DNA from: Shewanella violacea DSS12
GTDB taxonomy: Bacteria; Pseudomonadota; Gammaproteobacteria; Enterobacterales; Shewanellaceae
DNA length: 64,000 bases
Assembly: GCF_000091325.1 (NCBI RefSeq)
Contig: NC_014012.1
Location: 1,798,001 to 1,862,000, forward strand
Direction: 5' to 3'
The notes beneath the pieces are model-generated. The model did not search any database. It worked only from the letters and a program-made list of their open reading frames with translations, and was not told the origin of the DNA. How positions within the stretch are numbered: position 1 is the first letter of the stretch; each line of letters begins with the position of its first letter. Positions 39,429-48,340 of the stretch are shown one piece after another. The position numbers and the translations under genes were made by a program.

Positions 39429-40547
39429 TTAGAGATCGATACCGAAACCTATGATGAACTGATAATCATCCTGTTTAGGGAAGCTCATATCGGCATTTTG
39501 CTGTGGTTTATTGATATGATCCCAGACAAAAGAAAGATCTAAATCAAACATGTCGGTCAGCGCGATGGAGAATCCGGCTAATGCATGGTGAGTGTAACCG
39601 CCTGATGCATCACTTCCGTAGTTCACTCGGTAGAGAGTGTTGAAGTCGATATCATCTGTGACTTCAGTATCGTAAACGGTTTCAACCACAAGAGCCGCAC
39701 TGCTCTCATCTTCACTCTGTCCCTCTAACACATTATCAAACTTAGTATAAGTGTATGCAGGACCGCCACTTATGCTCCAGTTTGTTTTAGGTGAATCGAT
39801 AATGTCGTAACCGACACCGAAACCAAGTGTTGCCTTATATTTATAGTTAAGGAAAGGGTCAATATAGATTTCAGCGAAGACAGGGCGTAAATAGAACTGC
39901 TTAGATAAGTACCAGTCAAAGTTGGTGTTGATTCTTTGATTATTGATGGTTTCATCACCATCAGTTTTCGAATAGTTACCTATATAGTCAAGGTTATATC
40001 TTGACTCTGTGGTGCGTCGGCGTGTATTGGCAATGGCACTATAATCGACTTGATCTGTATTACCCGATCTTAGGTTTGCTCCCAGTGAAACCTTACTAGA
40101 CCAGTAATTGGCTTCGGTCTGCTTACCAGCGATAATGGTCATTATTTGAGTGCTATCAAACTCTTCCCCATCGATGAAAGTTTTGCCACCTTTAACCAAG
40201 AGTTTACCTGTCTTAGTCGTTAAATCGGTAAAACCTATGCTGACAACTCCTTCGCTCTGAAGGACCTTAATATCTGCCCAGTCGATATACAAGGTACTTA
40301 GTTCATCACTTTCAAACTCTAATTTATCATCATAAAGGTTTTTAACTTTACCTTTAAGGAGTTCATTAGAGGTTAATTGTATCCAGTCAAAATCGGCATC
40401 CGCTGGTGGATAGAGATCCCCAGGATGCAACTGAGTCATTTGAGGTTTTTGTGGACTAGTTGCGGCAGCATTTGCACTGAAAAATAATGGTAAACATAGT
40501 CCTGCGGCACTGATATAAAAGGTAATTTTGTTGAATGGGCTCTTCAT
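39429..40547 (-). CDS. DUF481 outer-membrane protein (YdiY-like)
   Basis: The 372-residue protein has a signal peptide ending FFSANAAA, then an N-terminal region with small beta repeats (WIQLTSNELLKGKVKNLYDD, EFESDELSTLYIDWADIKVL). A DUF481 beta-barrel follows, from WSSKVSLGANLRSGNTDQVD to a C-terminal aromatic strand, YQFIIGFGIDL. E. coli YdiY is acid-induced; the function is unknown. The ATG at 40547 is chosen because AGGGA lies seven bases before it and a signal peptide starts there; the longest frame would add 23 residues. Confidence 0.86.
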   Translation of the reverse strand: MKSPFNKITFYISAAGLCLPLFFSANAAATSPQKPQMTQLHPGDLYPPADADFDWIQLTSNELLKGKVKNLYDDKLEFESDELSTLYIDWADIKVLQSEGVVSIGFTDLTTKTGKLLVKGGKTFIDGEEFDSTQIMTIIAGKQTEANYWSSKVSLGANLRSGNTDQVDYSAIANTRRRTTESRYNLDYIGNYSKTDGDETINNQRINTNFDWYLSKQFYLRPVFAEIYIDPFLNYKYKATLGFGVGYDIIDSPKTNWSISGGPAYTYTKFDNVLEGQSEDESSAALVVETVYDTEVTDDIDFNTLYRVNYGSDASGGYTHHALAGFSIALTDMFDLDLSFVWDHINKPQQNADMSFPKQDDYQFIIGFGIDL

Positions 40548-40651
40548 CGTTGGTTCCCTGAATGAACGTATTCTAAATATTTCGCGCATTCTATAGAAAA
40601 TGCTTCCAGTGGGCAATTACCTGTGAGGTTTATTGTTTTTTCGGGAGCTAG

Positions 40652-40695
40652 AGCACTGTTTTAGTGTTAAATAGCTGAAAGTTTAAAACAGTGCT
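40652..40695. repeat. 12-bp inverted repeat with 20-base loop
   Basis: AGCACTGTTTTA (40652-40663) is repeated inverted at 40684-40695 without mismatch. It lies between the tesA stop and the DUF481 start, both on the minus strand. It could end tesA transcription or serve as an operator for the next gene. Confidence 0.7.
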
Positions 40696-40738
40696 TGAAA
40701 TAATGAGGGGGGAATTCGGTGCCACCAGGAAGATGGAA

Positions 40739-41326
40739 TTATTCTAAAATTTTAGTCACCCAAGGTAGCACGAAGTCGGCTATCTGCATCTGCGCTTGAG
40801 CATTGGGATGAATTCCGTCTCTTTGCATCAATTCGGGATAGATAGCGATATCTTTCATAAAGAAGGGCATAAGGGTTATTTCATGTTCCTCAGCCAGCTG
40901 ATTATAAACATCGGCAAACATACGCGCATATCTAGGGCCATAGTTTGGCGGGACCATGACTTCACTCAAGAGCACTTGAGCCTGGGTTTGTTTAGATAAT
41001 ATGATTATTTTTGTAAGATTTTCTTTCAGTTGTTGAGGAGTAAATCCGCGTAATCCGTCATTGCCACCCAATTCGATCAAGACCAACTTAGGCTTACCAG
41101 ATTCAAGCAGGCTGGGGAGTCTACGCAATCCTCCCGCCGAGGTGTCACCGCTTACAGAGGCGTTTATGATCTCATGTTTTGGTAGTTTAGCTCTTAACAA
41201 GTTGACCCAACCTTTATCTTCATCGATACCATAGCTTGCACTTAAGCTATCTCCTAGGATTAATATAGGAGCGGCTAATACTTGAGTGCTTACGAACAGG
41301 TAGGTTAAGGTCAGCAGAGTCAGCAA
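40739..41326 (-). CDS. tesA: Arylesterase / lysophospholipase TesA
   Basis: TesA is a periplasmic SGNH-hydrolase with thioesterase, arylesterase and lysophospholipase activity. The blocks are ILILGDSLSASYG (nucleophile Ser), INASVSGDTSAGGL, VLIELGGNDGLRG and a final DGIHPNAQAQ (catalytic Asp-His). The signal sequence is LLTLLTLTYLFVSTQVLAA. No ATG fits: the nearest start-like codons are TTG at 41326 and GTG at 41380, neither with a good ribosome site. Two arginines just before the TTG would suit a signal peptide and favour a slightly earlier start. The coordinates here are a compromise. It is divergent from ybbA, as in E. coli. Confidence 0.9.
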   Translation of the reverse strand: MLTLLTLTYLFVSTQVLAAPILILGDSLSASYGIDEDKGWVNLLRAKLPKHEIINASVSGDTSAGGLRRLPSLLESGKPKLVLIELGGNDGLRGFTPQQLKENLTKIIILSKQTQAQVLLSEVMVPPNYGPRYARMFADVYNQLAEEHEITLMPFFMKDIAIYPELMQRDGIHPNAQAQMQIADFVLPWVTKILE

Positions 41327-41357
41327 GCGTCTAAGTAAGATTGAATAGAAGGGTTTT

Positions 41358-42110
41358 ATGTCAGATATCAGTGCTATCACAGTAAAGAATCTCGTTAAGT
41401 CAGTGGCTACCCAAGAGGGAGAGCTTACTATCCTCAACGGCATCAATATGGATGTCAAGCATGGAGAGAGTATCGCCATTCTTGGGCCATCAGGGTCGGG
41501 GAAGTCGACCTTGCTGGGCTTACTTGCGGCCTTAGACTCTCCAAGTTCCGGTGAGATCATTTTAGACGGTGTTGCCATACAGCATTTAGATGAAGAGAAG
41601 AAGGCGGCAATGCGCAAGCAGAAGGTCAGTTTTATTTTTCAGTCATTCATGTTGGTCGATACACTCAATGCCCTGGAAAATGTCATGTTACCCGCCGAGT
41701 TGGCCGGAATACCTAAGGCTAAAGATAAGGCTAAGGCCATGTTGGAGAGGGTGGGGCTGAGTCATAGGTTGAATCACTTTCCTAATCAACTTTCTGGTGG
41801 TGAGCAGCAACGCGTCGCCATCGCCAGGGCATTTATCTGTGAGCCCAAGGTGTTATTTGCCGATGAGCCCACAGGAAACCTGGATGCGGCTAATAGTAAG
41901 AAGGTGGCGGACATGTTGTTTGAGCTTAACCGTGAGTGCGAAACGACTCTGGTGTTAGTGACTCACGACCTAGTATTGGCTAAACGATGTGAGCGTCAGT
42001 TACTGATGGACTCGGGTGAACTGACAGAGGCTAGGAATAAGCTGTCAGATGCCACAAAACCTGCGGTAGTCATAATAGAGAGTGAGCTAACGAAGGCGGA
42101 GGCGAGTTAA
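41358..42110 (+). CDS. ybbA: ABC transporter ATP-binding protein YbbA
   Basis: This is the ATPase of a MacB/LolD-like transporter. It has Walker A GPSGSGKSTLLG, the signature LSGGEQQRVAIARAF, and Walker B VLFADEPTGNLD. 250 residues. GAAGGG precedes the ATG. Its stop overlaps the start of ybbP in TAATG. In E. coli the trio tesA, ybbA, ybbP has the same arrangement; the transporter is suspected to act with TesA on lipids or hydrophobic compounds. Confidence 0.93.
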   Translation: MSDISAITVKNLVKSVATQEGELTILNGINMDVKHGESIAILGPSGSGKSTLLGLLAALDSPSSGEIILDGVAIQHLDEEKKAAMRKQKVSFIFQSFMLVDTLNALENVMLPAELAGIPKAKDKAKAMLERVGLSHRLNHFPNQLSGGEQQRVAIARAFICEPKVLFADEPTGNLDAANSKKVADMLFELNRECETTLVLVTHDLVLAKRCERQLLMDSGELTEARNKLSDATKPAVVIIESELTKAEAS

Positions 42111-44563
42111 TGGAGATAAGTCTGGCGTGGCGTTTGTTTAAACGAGAACTCTTGCAGGGGCAACTAGTGCTCATCGTCTTGGCTATCACTCTTGCAGTAT
42201 TATCTGTGACAGGATTAGCGCGAGTCAGTGAGCGATTACAGTTAGCCATCAATGGCCAAGCATCAAAATTTATTGCTGCCGATAGGATCATTAACTCACC
42301 GACTAAACTTGATGAGTCGATTATCAATAAAGCCGATGACATAGGATTGGAGCGAGTTTCCAGCTTACAGTTTAATTCTATGGTCTTTGCGGAGGATAAA
42401 TTTCAATTAGTCACTGTCCGCGCCGTGGAGCAAGGATACCCTCTCAAGGGCAAGATTGAGCTTAACTCAAATAGCAAAAAGCCCCTACCTGGATTGGGAG
42501 AGATCTGGTTTGAAACTCGTTTAGGTGGCTTGTTGGGGTACCCAAAATCCTTAGAGCTAGGTAATGCTCAGTTTACCTTGAGTGAGGAGATCGCACGCTT
42601 ACCCGATGCCGGTTTTAACCCATTTGCGTCCTCGCCCGTGGTCTTGATGCGCATGGCGGACGTGGCAGGAACAGGTGTGATCCAGCCAGGAAGTCGGGTG
42701 ACCTACCTGGCGCAGTTTACCGGCAGTGAGACGCAACTGAAACAGTTTGAAGCCTTTGCCAAACCTCTTCTCAACAACAGTCAGCGCTGGATCGATGTGC
42801 AAACTGGTGACTCACCCATTGCCGATGCGGTTAAACGGGCGGAACGCTTCCTCTTGCTAGCCAGCCTATTGGGTATTGCCTTGGCCTGTGCGGCAATCGG
42901 CATAGCCGCACAGAGATATTGCCAACGTCATTATGATGTTGTTGCCATGCTTAAGACGTTCGGAGCTTCGGGTAAACAGATCCGTACCTTGTTTGGTATG
43001 CACTTGTTACTGGTGACCTTGCTCGGGGTTGTACTGGGATTAGTCGGTGGTTTTGTCTTAGATATGGCCATCACCTCTTTCCTTCCGCCTGATATCGCCG
43101 CCTATTCTCCGCCTTTCTCCAGACCGATATTACTGGGTCTAGCAACGGGTTTTATCAGCGCCTTCATGTTCTCAGCTTACCCCTTGATGAGGTTATTATC
43201 TATTCCGCCCCTGCGGGTTCTGCAGCGTCAATTAGAGGGATTGCAACTGGGAATGTGGCTTCACTTATTATTGAGTCTGACGGCCATGGCGCTGCTTGGC
43301 TACCTCTACTCTGGCAGCTTGGTATTGACCCTGACGGTTGTCGCCGGTGTACTCTTACTGGGCTTACTTTTGAGTGTGCTAGGTTTTTTCATGATCCGTA
43401 TGGGTCATGGCGTGGGCATGAAAACCACAAATCCATTGCAGTTAGCCCTGGCGGGTTTGAGACGTAGGGCTAAACAAAATGCCATACAGCTGGTGGGTTT
43501 CAGTAGCGCCCTAGTGTTATTGTTGACCATCTTCGCCCTGAGGCAAGACTTGCTCAATGAATGGCAGAAGCAGCTGCCACAAAATGCGCCCAATTATTTT
43601 TTAGTCAACATAGCTCCCGATGAGGTCAGCCCCTTAGAGACGTACCTGGCAACCAATACGGTTAAAACCACAGATATCTACCCTGTGATCAGAGGCCGCT
43701 TAACGGCGGTGAATGGTGAGAAGTTCCTCACATCTGATCAGGTTGAGGCTGGCGTCGAGGGCAGGCAAGGGATTTCACGTGAACTAAACCTCACTTGGCG
43801 AGACACAGTACCGCCAAATAACGAGATATTAGCAGGGGAATTTAATGTTAACCCTGACGAGGTGTCGGTTGAGTCGGGTATTGCGGAGCGCTTGGATCTT
43901 AAGATTGGCGATAGTCTGACCTATATCATCGATAACCAGACCTTAATCGTCAAGGTTGGCAGTATTCGCGCCGTGCATTGGGAGACCATGCAGCCAAATT
44001 TCTTCATGATTTTCACTCAGGAGTCGCTGGGGGCATTTTCCTATACATCTATGGCGAGTTTTTATCTCGATGATAACAAGTCCAAGGTCATTCTGGACAT
44101 CATCAAGCAGTTTCCCACGGTATCCATCATAGATGTGGGCACCATGATTAAACAGTTGCGACAGATAATCGATCAGGTCTCTTTGTCCCTCACCTTAGTG
44201 CTTGTGCTGGTGGTGTTGGCCAGTAGCCTAGTCATGATAGCGCAAACCGAGGCGGGTATGGCGAGCAGGCAAAGAGAGCTGGCCGTGTTACGAACCTTCG
44301 GGGCTTCAGGCTGGTTATTGAGGATGGCAACCGGACTCGAATTTGCCTTGCTGGGCACCCTAGCCGGATTGCTGGCGGTGATTGTCGCCGAGTTTATTCT
44401 ATACTTGCTCAAGACTCAGGTGTTCGAGCTAAATGTCTATATGCACTGGCCTTGGTGGGGGCTAGCGCCCTTGTGTGGTGCCGTCACTGTCGCACTCTTA
44501 GGTGTGTGGCGTTGCCGACAGTTGCTGAAGAAATCCTGTAGTGAACTACTCAAAGCGGGTTAG
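42110..44563 (+). CDS. ybbP: FtsX-type ABC permease YbbP
   Basis: The permease partner of YbbA has 817 residues and about ten membrane segments. It begins EISLAWRLFKRELLQGQLV, and has two FtsX-like permease domains: SLLGIALACAAIGIAAQRYCQRHYDVVAMLKTFGASG-type and SRQRELAVLRTFGASGWLLRM. A large periplasmic region lies between the first and second segments. It is translationally coupled to ybbA by a one-base overlap. The substrate is not known. Confidence 0.93.
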   Translation: MEISLAWRLFKRELLQGQLVLIVLAITLAVLSVTGLARVSERLQLAINGQASKFIAADRIINSPTKLDESIINKADDIGLERVSSLQFNSMVFAEDKFQLVTVRAVEQGYPLKGKIELNSNSKKPLPGLGEIWFETRLGGLLGYPKSLELGNAQFTLSEEIARLPDAGFNPFASSPVVLMRMADVAGTGVIQPGSRVTYLAQFTGSETQLKQFEAFAKPLLNNSQRWIDVQTGDSPIADAVKRAERFLLLASLLGIALACAAIGIAAQRYCQRHYDVVAMLKTFGASGKQIRTLFGMHLLLVTLLGVVLGLVGGFVLDMAITSFLPPDIAAYSPPFSRPILLGLATGFISAFMFSAYPLMRLLSIPPLRVLQRQLEGLQLGMWLHLLLSLTAMALLGYLYSGSLVLTLTVVAGVLLLGLLLSVLGFFMIRMGHGVGMKTTNPLQLALAGLRRRAKQNAIQLVGFSSALVLLLTIFALRQDLLNEWQKQLPQNAPNYFLVNIAPDEVSPLETYLATNTVKTTDIYPVIRGRLTAVNGEKFLTSDQVEAGVEGRQGISRELNLTWRDTVPPNNEILAGEFNVNPDEVSVESGIAERLDLKIGDSLTYIIDNQTLIVKVGSIRAVHWETMQPNFFMIFTQESLGAFSYTSMASFYLDDNKSKVILDIIKQFPTVSIIDVGTMIKQLRQIIDQVSLSLTLVLVLVVLASSLVMIAQTEAGMASRQRELAVLRTFGASGWLLRMATGLEFALLGTLAGLLAVIVAEFILYLLKTQVFELNVYMHWPWWGLAPLCGAVTVALLGVWRCRQLLKKSCSELLKAG

Positions 44564-44580
44564 TATTCGCGCTTTGAATG

Positions 44581-44608
44581 AAGGCGAAACCTTAAGGTTT
44601 CGCCTTTT
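44581..44608 (+). terminator. Terminator of ybbA-ybbP
   Basis: An 11-bp perfect stem (44581-44591 with 44596-44606) with a TTAA loop ends in a short T-run, 17 bases past the ybbP stop. Confidence 0.9.
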
Positions 44609-44713
44609 ATCCTATTTAGATGGAGTGAGTAGTCACATCGTTTGGTGCAACAGATTTGTCGATGGGTATTAGTGGGTTTCTGCTATTGAGGCGCTAGATC
44701 TATACTCTTAGTT

Positions 44714-45400
44714 ATGACATTTAATAGTGACTCTCGAATTTATGGTATGACCTCTGTGAAACTGGTTTTGTTGTTATGTATCGCTGGTCTTCTTTTCTCT
44801 TATGAGATACATGCAGAATCACAAAGGATACAAGCCGCTCCCGGGAATAATTGGCATAAAGCTTCTGTGAGGGGGCAAGCTGTCGTGTGGACTCGAGAAG
44901 TACCGGGAACCTCGATCAAAGAGTTGAAGCTGGAGGCGATAATCGATGCGCCTATCGAACAGGTATGGCGAACGCTCACCCAAGTTGAACATTACACCAA
45001 GTTCTTGCCTTATATGGATGAAATCAAGGTCGTTAAGCAAGAGGGAACAGATAGAGCTTACGTCTACCATAGAGTTAATCCGCCCCTTGTGAGTCAAAGA
45101 GATTATACCTTACTGGTCGTCAATGAAGTGGACACACAGAAGGGGCGATATTATCGTTATTGGACCCAGAAGAATCAGTTCGGGCCTAAGCCTTTAAAGG
45201 GCACAGTGCGTTTAGTGGTTTGTGATGGCAGTTGGTCTCTCAGTGCTCGAGAAGATGGACGAACTCAAGCGACGTATTGGCTCTATACCGATCCAGCGGG
45301 CAGTATTCCAGCTTGGCTTGCCAATACCTTCAACACAAGTGGGCTGTACGATATCTTATGGGCCATTGAGGCCAGAGCCCAAGATTTGAGTTGGCAATGA
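44714..45400 (+). CDS. START domain lipid-binding protein
   Basis: The exported 228-residue protein has a signal peptide (SVKLVLLLCIAGLLFSYEIHA) and a START/SRPBCC fold. It has ELKLEAIIDAPIEQVWRTLTQVEHYTKFLPYM, then RAYVYHRVNPPLVSQRDYTL, and a C-terminal helix, PAWLANTFNTSGLYDILWAIEARAQ. START domains hold a lipid or sterol-like ligand in a helix-grip pocket; the bacterial ligands are mostly unknown. Two in-frame ATGs at 44714 and 44747 are possible; the second is nearer the signal peptide. It stands alone, convergent with yfcH. Confidence 0.82.
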   Translation: MTFNSDSRIYGMTSVKLVLLLCIAGLLFSYEIHAESQRIQAAPGNNWHKASVRGQAVVWTREVPGTSIKELKLEAIIDAPIEQVWRTLTQVEHYTKFLPYMDEIKVVKQEGTDRAYVYHRVNPPLVSQRDYTLLVVNEVDTQKGRYYRYWTQKNQFGPKPLKGTVRLVVCDGSWSLSAREDGRTQATYWLYTDPAGSIPAWLANTFNTSGLYDILWAIEARAQDLSWQ

Positions 45401-45432
45401 TCTCATCTTTTCCCTTTCGGTATTATTGGGTA

Positions 45433-46347
45433 TTAATCTATCAGTGAAGCAAATGCCTGCTCTAACTCGGGATAGGTAAATTTAAATCCCGCTTCCTCAG
45501 CCTTAGTGGGAAGTACGTACTGACCTTGGGTTAATAACTCTGACATATCTCCTAGCAGCAGCCTTAAAATAATGGCAGGCATTGGCATTAATGCGGGGCG
45601 TTTCAGCGCTCTGCCCAATAGCTTAGAGAATTTATAGTTACTGACGGGAGTGGGGGCGGTGGCATTAAAAATCCCCTGACATTGTGTCTGGTTCAGTAAA
45701 AAACTGATTAAACGTATTTGATCGTCTTGATGGATCCAACTCATCCCTTGCTGGCCTGTTCCTATGGGGCCTCCTAAGCCTAATTTAAACGGCAAGAGCA
45801 TTTTTGCTAGCGCACCGCCGGATAAACCGAGTACTAATCCGGTACGCATAATGCAAACTCTGGTGTTGTCAGATTGAGCCGACAGGGCAAGCTCCTCCCA
45901 GTGAGAGCAAATTCTTAAGGGGAAGTCTTGGGTAGTGCTGTCATCGAGTGAACTTAATACATAGGTCTCATCGATGGGCTGAGCGCTTTGTCGACCATAG
46001 ATACCTACTGCAGAAGCGCTTATCAATACCTGAGGTGGATTATCACTGGCTTTAATTAACTCAGCAATACGTGAAGTTATGTCCCAGCGACTCTGGCAGA
46101 TCAATTGTTTCTGTTTGTCTGACCAACGCTTATTGGCAATTGGCTCACCCGCAAGATTAATCACAGCGTCAAATTCATTAAAATCTGATAATGACGTCAA
46201 ATTACCAAGGTATTGATGCTCTGCACCGAGTTGGTGATGAGCCGCAGCGGGAGAGCGGGTTAAAATTGTCAGTTTATGTTCATGACTCAAGACTCTGACA
46301 AGCTGGTGGCCAATGAACCCTGTTGCACCTGTGATCAATATTTTCAT
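45433..46347 (-). CDS. yfcH: TIGR01777-type epimerase YfcH
   Basis: This 304-residue SDR-superfamily protein begins MKILITGATGFIGHQLVRVL (NAD(P)-binding GxxGxxG), and has VINLAGEPIANKRWSDKQKQ and LISASAVGIYG with the YxxxK-type region altered. A C-terminal DUF1731 part, LMPMPAIILRLLLGDMSELL through YPELEQAF, completes it. The family is annotated as epimerase but the substrate is unknown. Confidence 0.92.
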   Translation of the reverse strand: MKILITGATGFIGHQLVRVLSHEHKLTILTRSPAAAHHQLGAEHQYLGNLTSLSDFNEFDAVINLAGEPIANKRWSDKQKQLICQSRWDITSRIAELIKASDNPPQVLISASAVGIYGRQSAQPIDETYVLSSLDDSTTQDFPLRICSHWEELALSAQSDNTRVCIMRTGLVLGLSGGALAKMLLPFKLGLGGPIGTGQQGMSWIHQDDQIRLISFLLNQTQCQGIFNATAPTPVSNYKFSKLLGRALKRPALMPMPAIILRLLLGDMSELLTQGQYVLPTKAEEAGFKFTYPELEQAFASLID

Positions 46348-46684
46348 GGTTCGGCATTTCTAAGGATGAGATTAGTCTTAGCTTCAATTGTAGCAGAGTG
46401 ATTTGTTTTCCAGCACAAAGCCTTTATATCCATGATGTTTTCGGCTCTTAAAGGCTTGGGGATTAACTCGTCTAGCTATTATTTCCGGCTAAATTATTGG
46501 GCGGGTCTTGTTCTGCAAGCTTGGACTTAGTTGGACTGAGTTCAGCTTGAGAGGCTGGATAATCAGTGTCACTCGTGATGTAAATCAAGGTTGCGGCCGA
46601 TGACAAGAACCTGATTGGTCAGGTTCTCGTTTATCAATATCGATTTAGTTTATGGCAATCATTAATCGGAGCAGCTCTTAGGGA
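46348..46684. other. Intergenic region with one hairpin
   Basis: No gene is apparent between folX and yfcH, both minus strand. A 9-bp perfect hairpin with loop TTGG occupies 46606-46627; it lacks a T-run but may end folX transcription. Confidence 0.4.
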
Positions 46685-46739
46685 CTAGGATGCAGATATA
46701 TTATTATTTTTACTGTAGCAAAGGCAAAGAGACACAGAG

Positions 46740-47078
46740 TCAGCGAAACGAAGTGCGTGAGGCTTGTCTATCTCTATGCTGGCAAACTCGACCCAAGCGT
46801 GGGTCACTAACGATGTCGAGTACTTGACCGGTTAGGTTTTCCAATAATGAAAATCGATTGTGTTCAACTAATTCAATGATCTTTTTGGTCATTGTGCGAT
46901 AATTCAATGCATCATCCATATTGTCGCTGTTACGAGCTTTAGCGGCGCTGTAATGGATTTCAGCATTGATTAAGATATCTTGTTTGTTCTGAATTTCATC
47001 GTCCTTGATACCGATAAATGTCCTAAGACGTAGATTTTTGATGCGAATGATCGCGATTTCTGGTCTCATACTAGTCAT
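46740..47078 (-). CDS. folX: FolX, C-terminal part frameshifted
   Basis: FolX epimerises dihydroneopterin triphosphate. Residues 1-95 match the family ([60 protein letters not shown]). After that the frame reads [17 protein letters not shown] and stops. The next frame instead spells [20 protein letters not shown], the conserved C-terminus with the active-site region, continuing to a stop at 46685. Dropping one G from the GGG at about 46792-46796 restores a continuous protein of family length. So either this copy is a recent pseudogene or one base is a sequencing error. Confidence 0.8.
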   Translation of the reverse strand: MTSMRPEIAIIRIKNLRLRTFIGIKDDEIQNKQDILINAEIHYSAAKARNSDNMDDALNYRTMTKKIIELVEHNRFSLLENLTGQVLDIVSDPRLGRVCQHRDRQASRTSFR

Positions 47079-47165
47079 TGCTCCATGCTGAAATTAATTA
47101 TTATTAAGAGTTATCTATTACTAAGCCTATCAATCTATTAGTTAATCATGAAGGATTATATTTAT

Positions 47166-48251
47166 ATGCCAAGAGTTGATGCCCAATCCGTTGCCTATAA
47201 AGGGTTCGCTATCATGGCATTTATCGTCGTGATCTTAGCCGGTATTAAGACGGCAAGCCCAATTGTGGTTCCATTTGTGCTTTCTGCATTCATTGCCGTG
47301 ATCTGTAATCCGGTTATTGGCGCAATGACACGCTTTAAAGTACCAAGATCTTTCGCTGTTCTCATCTTGATGGTGTTTATCGTCATGATGGGTCTGTGGC
47401 TAGCGCAAATTGTCGGCAGTTCAATCAACGAGTTTTCTAATCAGCTGCCGCAATATCGAGATCAGCTGGTGGATCAATTTGGTTGGATAGTCCAAAAGCT
47501 ACAGGCACTCAATATCATCATCACCAAAGAGCAGATCTTGGCCTATTTCGATCCGGGTATTGCACTCTCCATGACCACTAATATGCTCACTGGAGTCGGG
47601 GGGGTGATGGCTAATCTGTTTTTAATCATACTCACAGTGGTGTTTATGTTGTTTGAGTCTCAGACTTTACCTAAGAAGCTACATTTTGCTCTGGATGATC
47701 CCGAGATGAGAATGCAGCAGATAGATAAGTTTTTGCACTCGGTCAATCAGTATATGGTGATTAAGACACTAGTGAGTCTGGCTACGGGCGTGGTTGTTGG
47801 TTTTGGCCTAGCTATTATCGGGGTGGATTATGTGCTGTTATGGGCGGTCATCGCCTTTCTGTTTAATTACATACCCAACATAGGTTCAATCATTGCCGCC
47901 ATTCCTTCTGTGCTATTGGCCTTTATTCAATTAGGTCCAGCAGCTGCTGGGGCAACGGCTCTACTTTATTTAGGCACAAATATGGTTATGGGGAACCTAA
48001 TAGAGCCTAGGTACATGGGTAAAGGCTTAGGTCTTTCTACCTTAGTGGTTTTCCTGTCATTAATTTTCTGGGGCTGGCTATTAGGCTCTGTAGGCATGTT
48101 ATTATCGGTACCCTTAACCATGATTGTCAAAATCGCCCTGGAATCGAGTCCGGGAGGGAGTTGGCTAGCGATATTGTTGGCCGATGATGTTGATGATGAT
48201 GATGTAAAGCCGGACGATAATGAGAAAGAGGATATGTCTCAGACCGTTTAA
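47166..48251 (+). CDS. AI-2E family transporter (PerM/TqsA-like)
   Basis: The roughly 361-residue membrane protein has about eight segments in the PF01594 arrangement: SPIVVPFVLSAFIAVICNPV at the start, a central amphipathic region (LPQYRDQLVDQFGWIVQKL), then LLWAVIAFLFNYIPNIGSIIAAIP and MGKGLGLSTLVVFLSLIFWGWLLG. Members export autoinducer-2 (TqsA) or act as Na+/H+ antiporters, so the substrate is open. The acidic tail DDVDDDDVKPDDNEKED is unusual. AAGGA at 47151-47155 favours the ATG at 47166 over the ATG at 47148. Confidence 0.88.
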   Translation: MPRVDAQSVAYKGFAIMAFIVVILAGIKTASPIVVPFVLSAFIAVICNPVIGAMTRFKVPRSFAVLILMVFIVMMGLWLAQIVGSSINEFSNQLPQYRDQLVDQFGWIVQKLQALNIIITKEQILAYFDPGIALSMTTNMLTGVGGVMANLFLIILTVVFMLFESQTLPKKLHFALDDPEMRMQQIDKFLHSVNQYMVIKTLVSLATGVVVGFGLAIIGVDYVLLWAVIAFLFNYIPNIGSIIAAIPSVLLAFIQLGPAAAGATALLYLGTNMVMGNLIEPRYMGKGLGLSTLVVFLSLIFWGWLLGSVGMLLSVPLTMIVKIALESSPGGSWLAILLADDVDDDDVKPDDNEKEDMSQTV

Positions 48252-48275
48252 TCTTATGGGTGAGACTCGAGTACT

Positions 48276-48308
48276 AACAAAGCCACATTTACGTGGCTTT
48301 GTTGTTTT
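48276..48308 (+). terminator. Terminator after the AI-2E transporter gene
   Basis: An 11-bp perfect stem (48276-48286 with 48293-48303) is followed by GTTTTT. Confidence 0.9.
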
Positions 48309-48340
48309 TATAAAGAAAGTAATTTCGACAAGTGAGTGAC

